Below are positions 1-12,254 of a stretch of 64,000 nucleotides of DNA, piece by piece. The stretch is from Mytilisepta virgata (lineage: Eukaryota; Mollusca; Bivalvia; Mytilida; Mytilidae): contig CM051519.1 in the NCBI GenBank assembly GCA_028015205.1, forward strand, positions 40,591,979 through 40,655,978, written 5' to 3'. The notes under the pieces were generated by a model that saw only the letters and a program-made list of their open reading frames with translations, had not been told where the DNA came from and searched no databases. Numbering within the stretch: position 1 is the first letter of the stretch; each line of letters starts with the position of its first letter. The translations under genes were made by a program, and so were the position numbers.

Positions 1-436
1 GATATGGACTCTTTTTTTTTCAACAAAGCAAACAAAAAATCGATTTAGTCGCTTCCGTATTCTTTTGCAGATGTACAATACTTGGTTAGACGAGACTTCT
101 CAATAATTTTTCTGTTTCCTGAACAAATTTGGAATCAGTTTTTAATGTTTTAATTATGATTTAGACTAACTATTAGCCTATAATGTGTACTTGATCAACT
201 GTAAAATTAATAAGCATATCCTGGTCTTTATTTTTGCATCCATTTAATAAATATCAGAAGTCGATAAGGTATCATAATGGTCCGTCATCCAATGCAGGTG
301 ATATCACATTGACAAATGTTACATGAATTTTATATGATAATGTTATTCAATTATATAATACTGCGTACAATAGGTTTCCGATCATTTTCTAATATTTTTA
401 CAATATTGACGTAAATATATTTTGTTGATCATACAG

Positions 437-482
437 TGGTTTGACGATCACAGACTGATGACATCAAATCATGAATGTCAAG
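437..482 (+). CDS. Candidate small internal exon, unknown protein
   Basis: A 46-nt island follows a CATACAG acceptor and is followed by a CAAG|GTATCT donor. Only one of three frames is open; it begins on a codon boundary with WFDDHRLMTSNHECQ and leaves one base over (phase 0 to 1). That end phase suits the start of the candidate exon at 4594. I do not recognise the protein; the W-x-D-x-x-x-L start faintly recalls a strand of Cys-loop receptor ligand domains, but this is too short to claim. It could be a chance ORF in a locally GC-richer patch. Confidence 0.25.
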
Positions 483-1459
483 GTATCTGCTAGCTTTCTA
501 ATGACGTCTGCTTCGAACTAGATCTCATCTGCTGCTGTACGACCACTTATCGGAGGTAATGATAGTTTGATTAGGTCAATGACAAGATACAACAAATCTT
601 CACCCTGCAAGAAAAAAAAATAGATAATTTATCAGGAAATATGCCAATACTTCACATTTTTATGAATATAGCACAATTATTGATGCAGTTTTTTACAAAA
701 TGACTGATATGCCAGTGAACCATTACAATTACACTGATTTCTGCTAATCTGTTGGTATTTGAGAGTTTCTGCCAAATAAACCACCATGAATTAGGTTATC
801 GAAGAGCTAACAACAGCTAGAACATTACCTTTTCTCTAAACCAGAAAAGGGGGAGGCGAAATCATATGCTAACCACCTGTTATATGAAAATTAAATAAAG
901 TGGAATTTCTAATTACCACACGTGCTGTTCAAGGTCACTTTTGCAAGTACACCTGAACTATTAGCCATCAGACTAAATCAATTACTTATCTATTTATATG
1001 TTTTTATACATCATCTGCTAAATAATCTTGTCTATTCAGATTTAACAGATCTTGTATTTATTATCCTGATAAAAGGGGAAAAGATACTGCAAAAATCAAG
1101 TGATCACATATTGTTTACATATAGGTTGCTCTTCTATATACTCTGACCTACTGTAGACATATTTGATGATCTACACTGTCAATATGTAGGCAACAGTGAA
1201 ATTTCTGGAAATTAAGTATTTTTATTTATATCATGATGCATTAAAAGGAAACCAGATATCCTGCAGTTATCATAGTTTATCTTTGCACAAGGTGAAATTT
1301 CTGAAAGACCACCCCTACCCATCCCCCCCTTTTCCCATTTATAGATTATTAAAACCTATAATTTTCACTTTTCAGGTATCATGATATAAATCTAATATAT
1401 CAGGCAAACATCCTCCAGGGTATATCCAATTTTTTATTTATAGGTTTTTAATTATACAG

Positions 1460-1586
1460 AATATGCAAATTTTGTATTTGAGCTGGAGAGAATATTCCCA
1501 GACATTTTTTGATCCACTTCGGAGGGAGCAAACCCCTTCTGAACTGTATGGAGGGACAAGAGAAATGAAAGCAGGCCTCAAATTTG
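1460..1586 (+). CDS. Candidate internal exon, unknown protein
   Basis: The frame runs from an acceptor (TTAATTATACAG) to a strong donor (AATTTG|GTGAGA). The 42 complete codons include SWREYSQTFFDPLRREQTPS and then a charged stretch, with phase 0 at the start and 1 at the end. The frame stays open past the donor to a stop at 1691-1693, so the region could also be one unspliced ORF of 76 codons counted from the ATG at 1463. The end phase fits the exon candidate at 4594. The start phase does not fit the exon at 437, so the two would be alternatives. No family is recognised. Confidence 0.22.
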
Positions 1587-2167
1587 GTGAGAGAAAGGAG
1601 GAAAGCAAATGGAGAAAAAAAGTAGAACAAGCAAATATAAAATCCTCTCATCCCCCATTATATTCCAACGGTTTCTCAGTTTTGCACAAATAAACATTTT
1701 TTCTTCTCCCAATACAATGCCAATCTGACCCAATAAAATGTAGTAAAAATAAAAACCCAATGAAATGTGTACCATAATACACATAAAAATATATCTTGCC
1801 TGGTATGATTTGATTATTTATGACATAAAAACAACAAAGCACAAATCCTCTTTTCGACAATCACCAGACAAATCTTACTGTAAATCTATAGTAAAAGTTT
1901 ATGATAATGTTCCTAATCTCTGATGCTAACTACATAATGTTCTATTCTCATATCTTTATTAGGTTTTTAACTTTTCATTAACAAGGGTAAAATCCTCTTT
2001 CAATTGAATAATCAGCCTTATGATCATTTTATGTACAATAAACGATATTCCTATATAATCCGAAAAACATTGACAAAAACATTGACCCGAAACAATACAA
2101 CTGAAAGGTATCTTCTGTTACAAGGTAATTCTTAATTATATAGTGACTCCTCAATCTATATTAATTT

Positions 2168-2423
2168 ATTGTTTTATTAGGGTTAAATGTCATTTTCGGC
2201 ACAGCTGGTGGCCAATGTTTATTGATGAAGGAAGCCAGAGTACCAGGAGAGAGCCACTGACCTTTGGCAGGAAAAGAGGAAAAGGGCAATCCTTGTCAAT
2301 TTAACTCAGAGTTAAACACACTATGTCACAACTGACAATCTCAGCATTGTGGGCCTAGTAATTACTTCATACATGTAGTTATGATAAACTACTTACTAGC
2401 ATACCACCTAGCCACTCAATGCC
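2168..2423 (-). mobile_element. Degraded tRNA-derived V-SINE copy
   Basis: Read on the minus strand this aligns along its whole length with the intact SINE at 54616-54883. The 5' tRNA-like head is badly mutated near 2423, the 'ttgacaagg' block is kept near 2300, the V-domain-like segment (GAAGGAAGCCAGAGTACC on the + strand) is at about 2225-2243, and the 3' tail lies near 2168. About a dozen bases are missing near box B. The A box is ruined, so this is an old, inactive copy. No target duplication could be seen. Confidence 0.8.
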
Positions 2424-3970
2424 ACTTCCCATTTTAGAAAAATATCTGGGCCTGTTGAAAAAATATTTGCAAAACTGCATTTTCTTAGCCAGACGAATAA
2501 TTAATGGTAAACTGTAGTTGTATTGATATTTATGAAACAAGGACCTGCATATGGATAATTTTTTTTATCAAAGTTGAAGAGGACTAAAAAAATTGTAAGA
2601 AAAGCTTAATTTTCATATGGGTTTAATTTTGTTTAGAAAGGCTATAGTAAATTCCCCTTTGACCCAACAGATTTATTTTCTTGCATCTCTTTCTGGTCAA
2701 GCCCAAAGTACAAGTGAACTTAATCCATAGGATCTATCCTCCTATAGGTATTCCATCAATAAGATCATATTATTCTATAAACAGTTCCCTTTATATTATA
2801 CAAATAATGATTCTAGTAATAAAACATGGTATCTTATATAGAAAGTCTGCATGAAACAATGTGAACACTCATCTTATCAGAAAAATATAATTAAAATTTG
2901 ATAGAGAGAGGCTTTTTTCTCAGCTTTCTCTTTGTCTTTATAATTTTTAACACATAAATCAACATATGTATAAAAGGAACAAAGGCCATTAGATCTAAGA
3001 TTAAATTTCATTTTTTTTCGTGAAAAATGGCAACAGTGTTAAAGTGGAGAAACCTAAAACCCGGAGTCGTGTGCCAGACCAGTGCTAGCAGACTATAGGT
3101 TACATGGATGCTATGTAGGAATTCGATGAAATTCTATAGAAATGACTAATTTATTACATAGCCAGAAGAAAGTAGCTAGTCTTGCAGATTTCAAATCTAT
3201 TATCTCAATATGCCACTAATAATAGCTTTTTATTGCATACCTGGATGTAAATCTGGGTTGTACTGATTTTGACCTTGACTTTCTTCGGTATCAATACTCT
3301 ACATTCTCAGACCATGTAGGTTCTGTAAGTAAAAATAAATTTCTGTCTAAATAAAATGAGAAATCATATTTTTTCATTTGAGGAACAACATTAATTTTCT
3401 CTTACTGTTATAATATAATTACATTTCTATGAATATTTGGAAACTAACATAACAATGCTAAATTCAATAATTGGTTTCATATATAGTCTTAAATACTAAG
3501 AAACAATTGAAACCATGTATCAAAATACACAAAAATTACACAATAAACAAATCTTAACCAAGTTAAAATAAAAAAATTTCTTTTTCGATTCAAGGATGAC
3601 ACCTTCAGTTATAAAGATAATGGTTTCTTAACAAAAATTCCATTAGACGATTCTTTCAGTTCACCTAACTCAATAAATTCTCATATAATCCAAAATGTTC
3701 AGATTACTACATTGGACGTAGGAGATAACAGGATTCTCGGAACTTAAATGAGACGCAGTTGACTTTGTAAACCAAATGTACTTTAAGTTATCTCTTATTT
3801 ATACAAGTGACCAATTAATGATATTGACTTGAGTTGTAGACAGCTGGTGATATTAATGTACAAACAGGAACTTAACATATACAGATAATATGGAAACAAT
3901 GATAATGGTTGTCACATATATAAAACGAAAATGATGGAGACTTGGAAAAAAAAAGTCTGAAATATGTCTA
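2424..3970. other. Gene-free AT-rich stretch
   Basis: No supportable exon or repeat is seen. A short ATG-started frame at 3029-3097 (MATVLKWRNLKPGVVCQTSA, then SRL and a stop) has a good start context but no credible donor, so it is not called. Homopolymer A/T runs are common. Confidence 0.4.
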
Positions 3971-3974
3971 TTAA

Positions 3975-4249
3975 GGGGGTAACCAACACTTTGACTAAAA
4001 TAGATTTGGCTCGTTTAATTTTCATTAAATTTTGATGAAATATTTACTTTGACCTGTTGAAAAAAATATAAAACTTTCAAGAAATTTGAACCACACAATT
4101 TTCGGGAATAATTTCATTGGATATATAGTAGGAGTTTCACAAACACTGATTTTGATCATTGAGAAGCTTGAATTCTGTTTACTAATAGTATGTGATTAAA
4201 ACGTTGTTGATTTTTAGAGAGTTAACTCCCTTAGGTATTCTGTACCCCC
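3975..4249. mobile_element. TTAA-flanked miniature element with GGGGGTA ends
   Basis: The left end reads TTAA-GGGGGTAACC and the right end TGTACCCCC-TTAA, giving inverted termini of 7-8 bp (GGGGGTA) framed on both sides by TTAA at 3971-3974 and 4250-4253. The 275-bp interior has no coding capacity. TTAA duplications are the hallmark of piggyBac-type transposition, so this is best read as a non-autonomous piggyBac-like MITE, although the termini are short. A PIF/Harbinger-type 3-bp duplication inside TTAA is the alternative. A second 'TTAAGGGGGTAA' occurs at 31853 without a partner end. Confidence 0.55.
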
Positions 4250-4593
4250 TTAAAATAGAAATAAATTTTTGTCTCTTTCTGATGGAGGTCAGTGTTAAGG
4301 TAACATAAGAAATAGTCACAAATATTTGCATCTGGAAAACACAATTCAATTTGTTTTTAATTCTGGTTCTTTCCCATTGCTGCTAGTGTTTGTTGAAGGA
4401 GCAGGCCATAGAATACCAACATATCCCTACCTCGATAGAATAAATTCCAATTATGCAGTCAAATTAAACTCTATTGATAAGTTTCATGGATTTCTTTTGT
4501 AGGTAAGCTTCAGTGATACAGAAAGTATATAATATAGATTCCTGTATATTAACGAACAGATAATTAAGGTAATTTTATCAAGCCTCTTTCTAG

Positions 4594-4658
4594 ACTCCAG
4601 ATTAAATACTGGATATCTACGAGAAAGATCTGTTTTGCCCTGGTCCAACTCAGCCCAT
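4594..4658 (+). CDS. Candidate internal exon, unknown protein
   Basis: A pyrimidine-rich acceptor (AAGCCTCTTTCTAG) precedes a 65-nt island that ends at CCCAT|GTAAAA. The favoured frame (phase 1 to 0) reads SRLNTGYLRERSVLPWSNSA, then H. A second frame is also open, so the frame choice depends on phase agreement with the neighbouring candidates at 437/1460 and 5624. GC is raised compared with the surroundings. The basic, aromatic, low-hydrophobicity composition recalls small axonemal structural proteins, but no family is recognised. Confidence 0.32.
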
Positions 4659-5623
4659 GTAAAACAATCTTGAGTAACAATTATATATTGTATACAGAGA
4701 TATTAAATCCGCTTTTATAAAGTTGTCCTTAATAAATGCACAGTGTAATGGATAAAACTTGTAATACATGTCATAATTACATCAGCCACAGCATGTTATA
4801 ACATATATAAAGGTCAAAGAGATATGTAACAGCTATATATAATTAAGGTAATTATGAAACTCCCATTGACTTAATTAAAATTGACCTCAATAATCCACTA
4901 ATTCTCAATCATTCCTAAATATTAGGTCTTAGGTATAGATAATGACCCCCCCCCCCCTTTTCTTATTCCTCTTTCAGTCATTTTAAAGTGCCTATAATGT
5001 CAGGAACTTTTCAAAGTATTTTTTTTTGGAAAAATAATAGCATATTTTAATCCTGTTTTGTTATCTAATTTACAGACAGAATAAAATATCAACTGTCCAT
5101 GTCAAAAACTATGAAGTTTTACATACAGACAAGTTTACAAGATTTCATAAAAATAGTGAAAATATGTTTTTGGGCTACTTCTCATATATTCTGTAAGATT
5201 GAGAGATTTGGTAATAATTTGCTATACACGTATTAAAAGTGTTTCTTTTTTCATTCACATAAAACTTGAATGCCTTAACATTCTTCTTCACTTATAATGG
5301 CAATTTTTCACTCTTAACATTTCTGCTGACTCTTCACAGTAAAAATATCATGTCCTTATCATTCCACTTTTTTACTCAGAAGATGTTTGTGAAAAGTCAG
5401 TGCCATTTAATTTCTTATATTCATCATATATCAGTAACCTTAATAAAAGTCTGGTTAAATACATATGGCTGCATTACACCAGGTATTAACTTCCCCCCAC
5501 CAGACAGTCAATTAAATACGTAATTGTTTAGTAAATCATTTCTAATGTAATTCAATTACTTTATAGCTACATGTACAACAAAAATATCCAGACAGGTTGG
5601 CAAAAAACTACACACTTTGATAG

Positions 5624-5709
5624 CCATACTACAAGGCATCAGATCGTTACCGAGATAATGAACCCTCTGTTCCTCCTAAATCTGTATACAACAGAAGGTC
5701 GGACACCAG
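5624..5709 (+). CDS. Candidate internal exon, unknown protein
   Basis: The 86-nt island begins after CACACTTTGATAG and ends at a good donor, ACACCAG|GTATAA. The favoured frame (phase 0 to 2) starts PYYKASDRYRDNEPSVPPKS and continues through VYNRRSDT; it is hydrophilic, Pro/Tyr/Arg-rich and holds several CpGs in an otherwise CpG-poor area. Its start phase matches the end of the exon at 4594. Its end phase (two bases AG) matches the one-base starts of the terminal exon candidates at 11077 and 12255. A second open frame exists, so this is not certain. Confidence 0.38.
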
Positions 5710-7098
5710 GTATAATCTACTGATGGGTGTAAAAACGATTGAATAACATTACAAAGATTTAACATGTTATACAGTTATAAATAGTCTGACCTCAATGCAT
5801 TTTAATCATCAATAAAAAAAGTATAGGTTGTATTACTTCTCACTTTAATGTCTCGAATCGCACAAAAACTAATGTAATAGACGTATAATTTACAGCAAGG
5901 AGTCCCTGAAGCTTATTCGGATAATTAAATTATAGTCAGATGGACTATCTTATATAAGAAATATGGTAGTGAAAAAAAGACAACTGGGATTTAAAAAAAA
6001 TATTCTATTTCATCCATATCAGGCCAAGTTATTGGAATTTTGGAAGGAAAATATGGCTGTTAACTTTACGAACATATTATATTTAGAATCTTGTCTATGA
6101 ATAAACTATAATACTTTATGACAATACTACAAACTATGAGTACTTATTTTTAGTTTTAGGTAAAGTTTAAATTTGAAGATCTCATTGGAAAATAAAAACG
6201 TTGCTGTACTTTTTGGTTTTATTTTTTCTTTTTATCTCAATATAAAATGTGACATATTATGTTATCTTGACTACTTTTCAGAGAAAAAAAAAACATGTCT
6301 ATTAAGTAGCCTAACGGCCTTGACTTCAGTTTAAGTTTGGGTATGTGATTTAAACCAGTAGGTGGACACTTTTGGATTTTTCCTCTTGTGAACATGCAAC
6401 TCAAGTACTACTATGAGCCTCTAAAAATGTTTTGATGTCTCCTAAACTTTTTATATTTACAAATGTGAGAGATTTCTGGTGAAATCCCAAGGAGCAAAAA
6501 ACACTAGAGAATCCAGGACCCAGATTATCCTGAATGTACCCCTGAAAGCCTTATAGTACATGCATTTGTATGCACATGTTTGCTTATGAACAACCAAGTT
6601 ATTTGTCAATTGCACTTTAAGTTTCCGACGACTCCTTTTAATATCAATTCGGTATTTCCCTGACAATACCAAGAAAATATGTCTGTCTATTTAATCACTA
6701 ATGACATTAGCTGATGCAATTATGAAAACAAGTGAAGTATACCTCTTACTACAATCTTTTTACAGCTTTCATCAATTTTAATATCAGAAGAAACATTTAT
6801 TAGTGTAACTTTTTATTCCCGGAACATTAGAGATATAATAATTTCTAGGATATTAGAAACCTTAAATGACTGGGAAATAGATCATAATTAAGATTTGCAG
6901 ATCAAAGCAAATTTTTAATCTTGGGCTATAATGAATGACAACTGTTCAGTGAAGCAAGCCCTACAAAACTCAAGTTTCCTATTCAGATGAAACAGAATTT
7001 GCATGATGAGCTACAATTTTATGACAAATGGTTGTTACTCATTGTCGATCGGTTATGGCATTAACGGAGCGCGGCAGTCAGAAGTGACAGTCATCTTT

Positions 7099-7132
7099 GT
7101 GTATTGAGTTGCCCGTCAGCAATTCAATACAC
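7099..7132. other. 14-bp stem hairpin in a CpG-containing patch
   Basis: GTGTATTGAGTTGC (7099-7112) and GCAATTCAATACAC (7119-7132) pair at 13 of 14 positions around a 6-base loop, CCGTCA. It sits at the end of a 60-base patch (7045-7105) that is much more GC- and CpG-rich than its surroundings. It is too short for a typical animal pre-miRNA, and the function is unknown. Confidence 0.5.
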
Positions 7133-9728
7133 ATAATTTTATCAATATTTAATGAAAGACCATTGATAATGATTCACACTTAAAACAACCAAATTCGTGA
7201 TTTTTTCCAATCCATCAGATTATTCATAAATATTATCCAGGAGGTATAAACTAACTAACAAGATATATTATTGATTGATGCTCGTGTTGATTTCATCAAG
7301 GAAATGTATGTTTCTTAAAATATATTTAAGTAAGATCTAGCCTTAAGTTTTCAAATTTTTCAGTCAACCAAAAAATTCTAGCATTTGTTCAAATTTGTTG
7401 TCAACCTCAGAATACAATTTCCTTTCCACAAAAATTTCCCTCTATGCAGGTGTACTTCATAAATGCATTTGTACAATTTCTGTTATTACATGTAAATTTT
7501 ATCAATCATGCATACCCAATTCAAATATCTGCAGTGACACCACCTCTCCTCTGGGATATTTATAATACAAACTAAACTCTTCAAACCAAATCTATTTATA
7601 AGAGAATTATTTACATTAAAAATCATTTCAAATTCTAACTACCTGCATATATATTTGCTCCTAATAGTTTGACAAAAAATTGCAATACTTTAGCCTATAT
7701 TTTTAAGATCTTATTCAATTGTCTTCCACATTCCAAAGAGACCATTTCCAAGCATATACAATATAGTTTTACCACATTTAATCAGTGTAGGTAAAAGATT
7801 CAATTATAAGGAAATGGGTTCATACAGAAGTCAATTGAAATTTGTGTTTAAATGGATTATTTTCTATCAGTCTGATGAAAATACTGATTGTACTAAATGG
7901 TCTATGGTTGTTTGTGTTCAGCAGTCCAATGCTCATCAAACTTTCACTATGGTCTACCTCAGGTGATGAGGAAAAAATAAACTCACTGACCTTCATTTTC
8001 ACTTGTGTGGTCTTATTTTACATTTTTGCCTATTGTCAGCACTCAACTCTTGTTTCATTTCGAAATTAATAATTTTACTTTTTAAAAACCGAAATTTAGA
8101 TGGACATACATGTAATATCTGTTTTTTTAAAACAAAGCTACTGTACGGGTCAGTTTCTCATGTAGACAACACATACCCCACACCTGTTTTTACCTTATTT
8201 TTAAACTTCACCGGAAAATTTGCTTGAGGCCTCCTGTATTGCATAATTTAGTGATGCAACTGCATGGGCACTTAACTGTCAATGATAAATAGATTATATA
8301 ATAATATTAATTTAATTTTATGGTATGCAATGCCTGAATGTTTTTGGATTATCTTCATCTGGTATCCTCAAGACAAAAAATGATGAAAAGCCAAATCTTG
8401 GGGAAGTTAGTTAATATTGTACACTGTAATTTCTAAAATCACTGAAAAATATATAAAATTATTATTTCGGCATTACTGATACAAGTAAATGTATACACAA
8501 ACGGTATTAGAGTAAACAATTAGTTGTAAAACAATTTGTCTTTTCATTTTCTAATCAATGTTCTGTGATGTTAGAAGATTTGTGATATCACTGAGGAAAT
8601 TGCATGCATTTAGGATGAAATTCTTCTTGCTTCAAGCTGAAAGTTACAGAGAAAAAGATATAAATTCTAATTTAACAGAAAGAAAAAATATCAATAAATT
8701 CATTATACATGAAAAGGAAAAAAAAACTAGGCTACAAAGATATTTCTGTGGCATGAAAGTCGGCTCATTATATTGGTGAAAAAGTATTTCAACACAGCAT
8801 TTCCAAATGAATATCAAATATCAAAAGAAAAATTAAATTTGATGTGGTAAGCTGTAATTTGTTTTACTGAAAAGTCTTTTCTAATGATTCTACAGAGAAT
8901 ATGGTAAAGATTCCTTTAAAGACATTTAACAAATCTTACATCAGCGCTTATCAGATTAAATGGAAGTTTATAACTTTTGTCTTCACTGAATGTGACATTG
9001 ACATTTATTCTGTCCTAGATGCTGGACAAATTTGTTTACTGACTTTTATAATAAATTTCAACAAAATACTGTGATTAGAAATACCCCCCACCCTTTCCCA
9101 ATAAAAAGTTTTCTTAGGGATCAGCTATTTGATTCGTATGAGGGATTTGGGGCATAGAAATGATACCGGAAAATGTTTTTGGAGACTGTGGCCCATGAGT
9201 CTATTTATTTTTCAGTGTTAAACAGCGCACAACTTTTTTCAACGTCAACTACTATTTGATTTGTCTTAAAAATCCAGCTTTTTTGGGTCTTCTGATGATT
9301 TATCCTGTCAATTCAGTACTAATCTTAAATTACTATACTGATATGGACAAACTATGGGAAATATTAGATCCAAAAACCAAGGACCAAGTGAGAGTGCTGG
9401 GCTCCTTTTTAAAACAGTCTTTAGTACTGAGGACAGGGGGCTAATTCATTCTGCTAGTTAGAAGTATTTTGCATTTTTGTTTTTTATGTAACTATTGGTC
9501 CTTAAAGAGTAAAATGCTAATAAACTTATGACTTATTTAAAAAAGATCAAATCACTGTATCTAACATATGATTTAGTAAATTATATACCAAATAATACAT
9601 GAACATATTTAATAGAAAATTTCTCATACATCAAAACAAGTAATAATAACATCAAAGAGAGCCTATTAATTATATATTATCAGGTATAATATGTTCTGGT
9701 CTACAGAAAACATGTAGCCTCTAAACAT

Positions 9729-9791
9729 TGACCTAGGATGACTGACCACAGCCAAAAGGTCAATGCTGTACTGACCAGTCCAGCACTGACC
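9729..9791. promoter_or_regulatory. Cluster of five nuclear-receptor-like half sites
   Basis: TGACC occurs at 9729, 9743, 9772 and 9787, and its complement within AGGTCA at 9757-9762, all inside 63 bases of locally balanced composition. AGGTCA/TGACC is the classic nuclear-receptor half-site core. The spacings are irregular and no gene start is visible nearby, so this is only a candidate enhancer-like cluster. Confidence 0.25.
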
Positions 9792-10768
9792 CTCTGATCA
9801 ACTTTATAGACATAACACTGCAACACTAATGAAGGCATAGACATAAATAAAAACTCTGCACATTGCATTTCTCATTATAGACTGCAATGATAGTGATATT
9901 GATTTTTTGGACCAAAAAACTTGACAGTTTTCTAATACCCCAAGAGCCAATGACAAAACAAATTGCCACTGTTAAAAGATAAACAAACAAAATAGGAGAT
10001 TTAAAGTAGAATTAAGATTTGACAAAACCTTTTGATTTTCTGGGAGAATAACAGATGTGACTGTGTACTCAGTTAATCTTTTCACTCTGACAGACTAGGG
10101 GTATTATCATAATTAAGCACTTCAATGGTAACCCCCCTCTGGGTTTATAGAAATACACAAAGCTGCAAAATTAATGAAAAACTTTTCTCAAAGTCAGAAC
10201 AGGAAATAGAAAATGTGTTACTCTAATCTTTATTCACAGCCCCCCTGTTCTTCTGTAAATAACCACAAACATAAAATTTTACTCTTTAATTACACAATTT
10301 ATTTTCTATATATTTATGTTTTCTTTCAAGGTCGGACAAGAAATGTAATTATCTGTATAATAATGAGTGTGTGAAATATATATGTCATTCCTGCTTGCAA
10401 TTAGCATGATCTTGTCAAATTCTGAATTATAACTTCCTGTGGGTGAGAAATTGCTTTGCCTCATCAATTTTTACTGTCTGGGTTTTCAAAAATATCCACA
10501 GGCATGAGCTGATTTTCTGCTTATTTCACCTTCCTGCAGAATAAAAACTGAGGACTGTTAACTTTTTTTTGCAAATTTCAGATCATATGATCATGAACAA
10601 TTTGTAAATGAGTGTTGTCTTAAATTTACGTTTTATCCTGTCTATTTGATAGCCAAATAAAGGGTGTCAAATTCTTTTTTTCAATATTTGTCTAGTAGCA
10701 TACGATCTCCTGGTACCTGTGACTTCACTTGCAATGAAAGTTTGTATTGTGTTCTGGTTTACAGTGTT

Positions 10769-10778
10769 ATGACGTCAT
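10769..10778. promoter_or_regulatory. Perfect CRE-like palindrome ATGACGTCAT
   Basis: This 10-base palindrome contains the full cAMP-response element TGACGTCA, an uncommon word in such CpG-poor DNA. CREB/ATF/AP-1 proteins bind this word in animals. Use at this location is inference only. Confidence 0.3.
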
Positions 10779-11076
10779 GTTATCCCTAGATTATGCTTCA
10801 AAAATTGCCTTCAGAAAATAGGCTAGAAATGGTCCATTTTCATGACTTTTCTCGATAAAGATAACATTTTCTAGTTGCAGGATAAAAACAATATATGTAC
10901 ATTGTCGTAAAATTTATTTGTACTTGCTGTGAAACATGTGGGAAATGCTCGTAAAACCTCAAATTTCTACCTATTTCTAAGGCTCATACAAATAAAATGT
11001 CCAAACTGTTCAATGTTCTTTGTATTTGATTCTTATGGAGGTTTTTTGACAAATTAAAACTGTTTCTTAACCCTAG

Positions 11077-11191
11077 AATGGAAGTTTTGCCGAACGTTGT
11101 TGATTTTATGATGCAGTCTTTGGAACAGCGAAAATATGGTCAACATCGGCCAGATTGCTATAACCGGTTGTATATAAATCCTTCTCTGTAA
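11077..11191 (+). CDS. Candidate terminal exon, unknown protein
   Basis: A pyrimidine-rich acceptor (CTGTTTCTTAACCCTAG) is followed by one base completing a codon, then 37 residues beginning MEVLPNVVDFMMQSLEQRKY and ending CYNRLYINPSL, a TAA stop at 11189-11191, and an AATAAA at 11248-11253. CpGs cluster in the frame. The one-base start matches the two-base end of the exon at 5624. This arrangement of acceptor, ORF, stop and poly(A) signal is what a last coding exon looks like. The minus-strand frame over the same DNA is judged a shadow. No family is recognised. Confidence 0.38.
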
Positions 11192-11247
11192 TATTGTGTT
11201 GTATAACTGTTTGTTGTCTTGCCTAACCCACTTTGGTTTATAATGCA

Positions 11248-11253
11248 AATAAA
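11248..11253 (+). terminator. AATAAA poly(A) signal
   Basis: Canonical AATAAA 57 bases after the stop of the candidate terminal exon at 11077-11191, followed by a very AT-rich run with another AATAAA near 11269. Such hexamers are frequent in AT-rich DNA, so its value comes only from its position. Confidence 0.3.
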
Positions 11254-11753
11254 GCCTTATAAAATGATAATAAAATATTATAAGATTGGCTGGTTCTGTG
11301 TGTAATTCAACAGAGAAGACAACTATTAACACCATAAAAACATTTCTTGGATGCGATTGGATTACAGAGAATTTTGTGTTAAATACCAGTCAATCAATCA
11401 ATTATATTTCTCTTGTAAACAGTGTATTAAATTCACCAAAGCAAGCAGGGCTTACCTCTAAAAAAATCTTCAATTAAATCTATTTTTGCAATCCTAAGAG
11501 GTTTCAGGTCCAATGTACCAAAAAAATAAAAAAACCCCCTAAAGACCTATAATTCAATTTAAAAGCAATCTACATCGAAATCATCAAATAATAATACTAA
11601 ATGATGCTATTCAGACAAACCAATCATATTTTTCATTATCTTCTCAGATATCAATCATTTTACTTTCTAACTAAAACTTTAATCTACCTATAACATTTCA
11701 ATTAAGATTCTGAGTGACATTTAACACAGTTTTGTGATTTAAAATCATTGCAG

Positions 11754-11837
11754 TACAGGTCAGGTGAGAACACAACAGATGGTGGTACCGCTACCCACTT
11801 TACACAGCGACTAGACAATGTGCCCCCATCTGCTTAA
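11754..11837 (+). CDS. Candidate alternative terminal exon, unknown protein
   Basis: After the acceptor TTAAAATCATTGCAG a codon-aligned frame of 27 residues starts YRSGENTTDGGTATHFTQRL, continues DNVPPSA and stops at TAA 11835-11837, with AATAAA at 11860-11865. The polar composition and raised GC look coding. The phase (0) differs from the 11077 and 12255 candidates; a second frame with the phase required by the 5624 exon is open to a TAG. A strong internal donor (TCAG|GTGAGA) could reduce it to a microexon. Confidence 0.27.
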   Translation, partial: YRSGENTTDGGTATHFTQRLDNVPPSA

Positions 11838-12254
11838 CTGTACATTTAAGGCCAATTTAAATAAATTTTAGAATTTCAAACAAAACTGTTACCTTTTAAA
11901 AAATGATTTGTTGAAATAGCAGCTGGCATGGGACAAAGTTAACTGGGAACTGCATTATCATGCTTTTATCTAAAAGGTGTATTTGCTTGTACTCTTTACA
12001 AAGTTCAAGAAAATCATGTTATCTTCTTGAACTGTTGTTTCTACAAGAACTCCAAACAAGACTCCACAAATATTTGCAGGTCTTAAGAAATCACAACAGA
12101 TGTCCACATCTCTAAAATATTTTATACTATAAAAATATCAACACTGCTAAGTTTCTAACAACTTCGTTCAATATTTTTCTTCACAAATTATTTGTTTTGG
12201 TTATTGTTTAAAATTTCTTTTGAAATTTAACACTGCTATGGTGATATTTTACAG

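Larger units (their letters stand above)
5712..11040. other. Long gene-poor stretch, probable intron
   Basis: AT-rich DNA with no exon I would defend. If the exons at 5624 and 11077 belong together this is one ~5.4-kb intron. It contains the GC-richer hairpin patch at 7040-7135, a cluster of TGACC/GGTCA words at 9729-9791 and a CRE-like palindrome at 10769. A pyrimidine-rich acceptor near 6774 is followed by an open frame of about 40 codons of AT-driven composition, too weak to call. Confidence 0.4.

Noticed and set aside
81..113. Exon after the strong TTCTTTTGCAG acceptor near the window start
   Set aside because: The frames give either an early stop (MYNTWLDETSQ) or no credible donor; cannot be decided without upstream sequence.
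3029..3097. ATG-started frame MATVLKWRNLKPGVVCQTSA as a first coding exon
   Set aside because: Good start context and phase would be usable, but the only donors are poor (CCA|GTGCTA) and the frame stops soon after.
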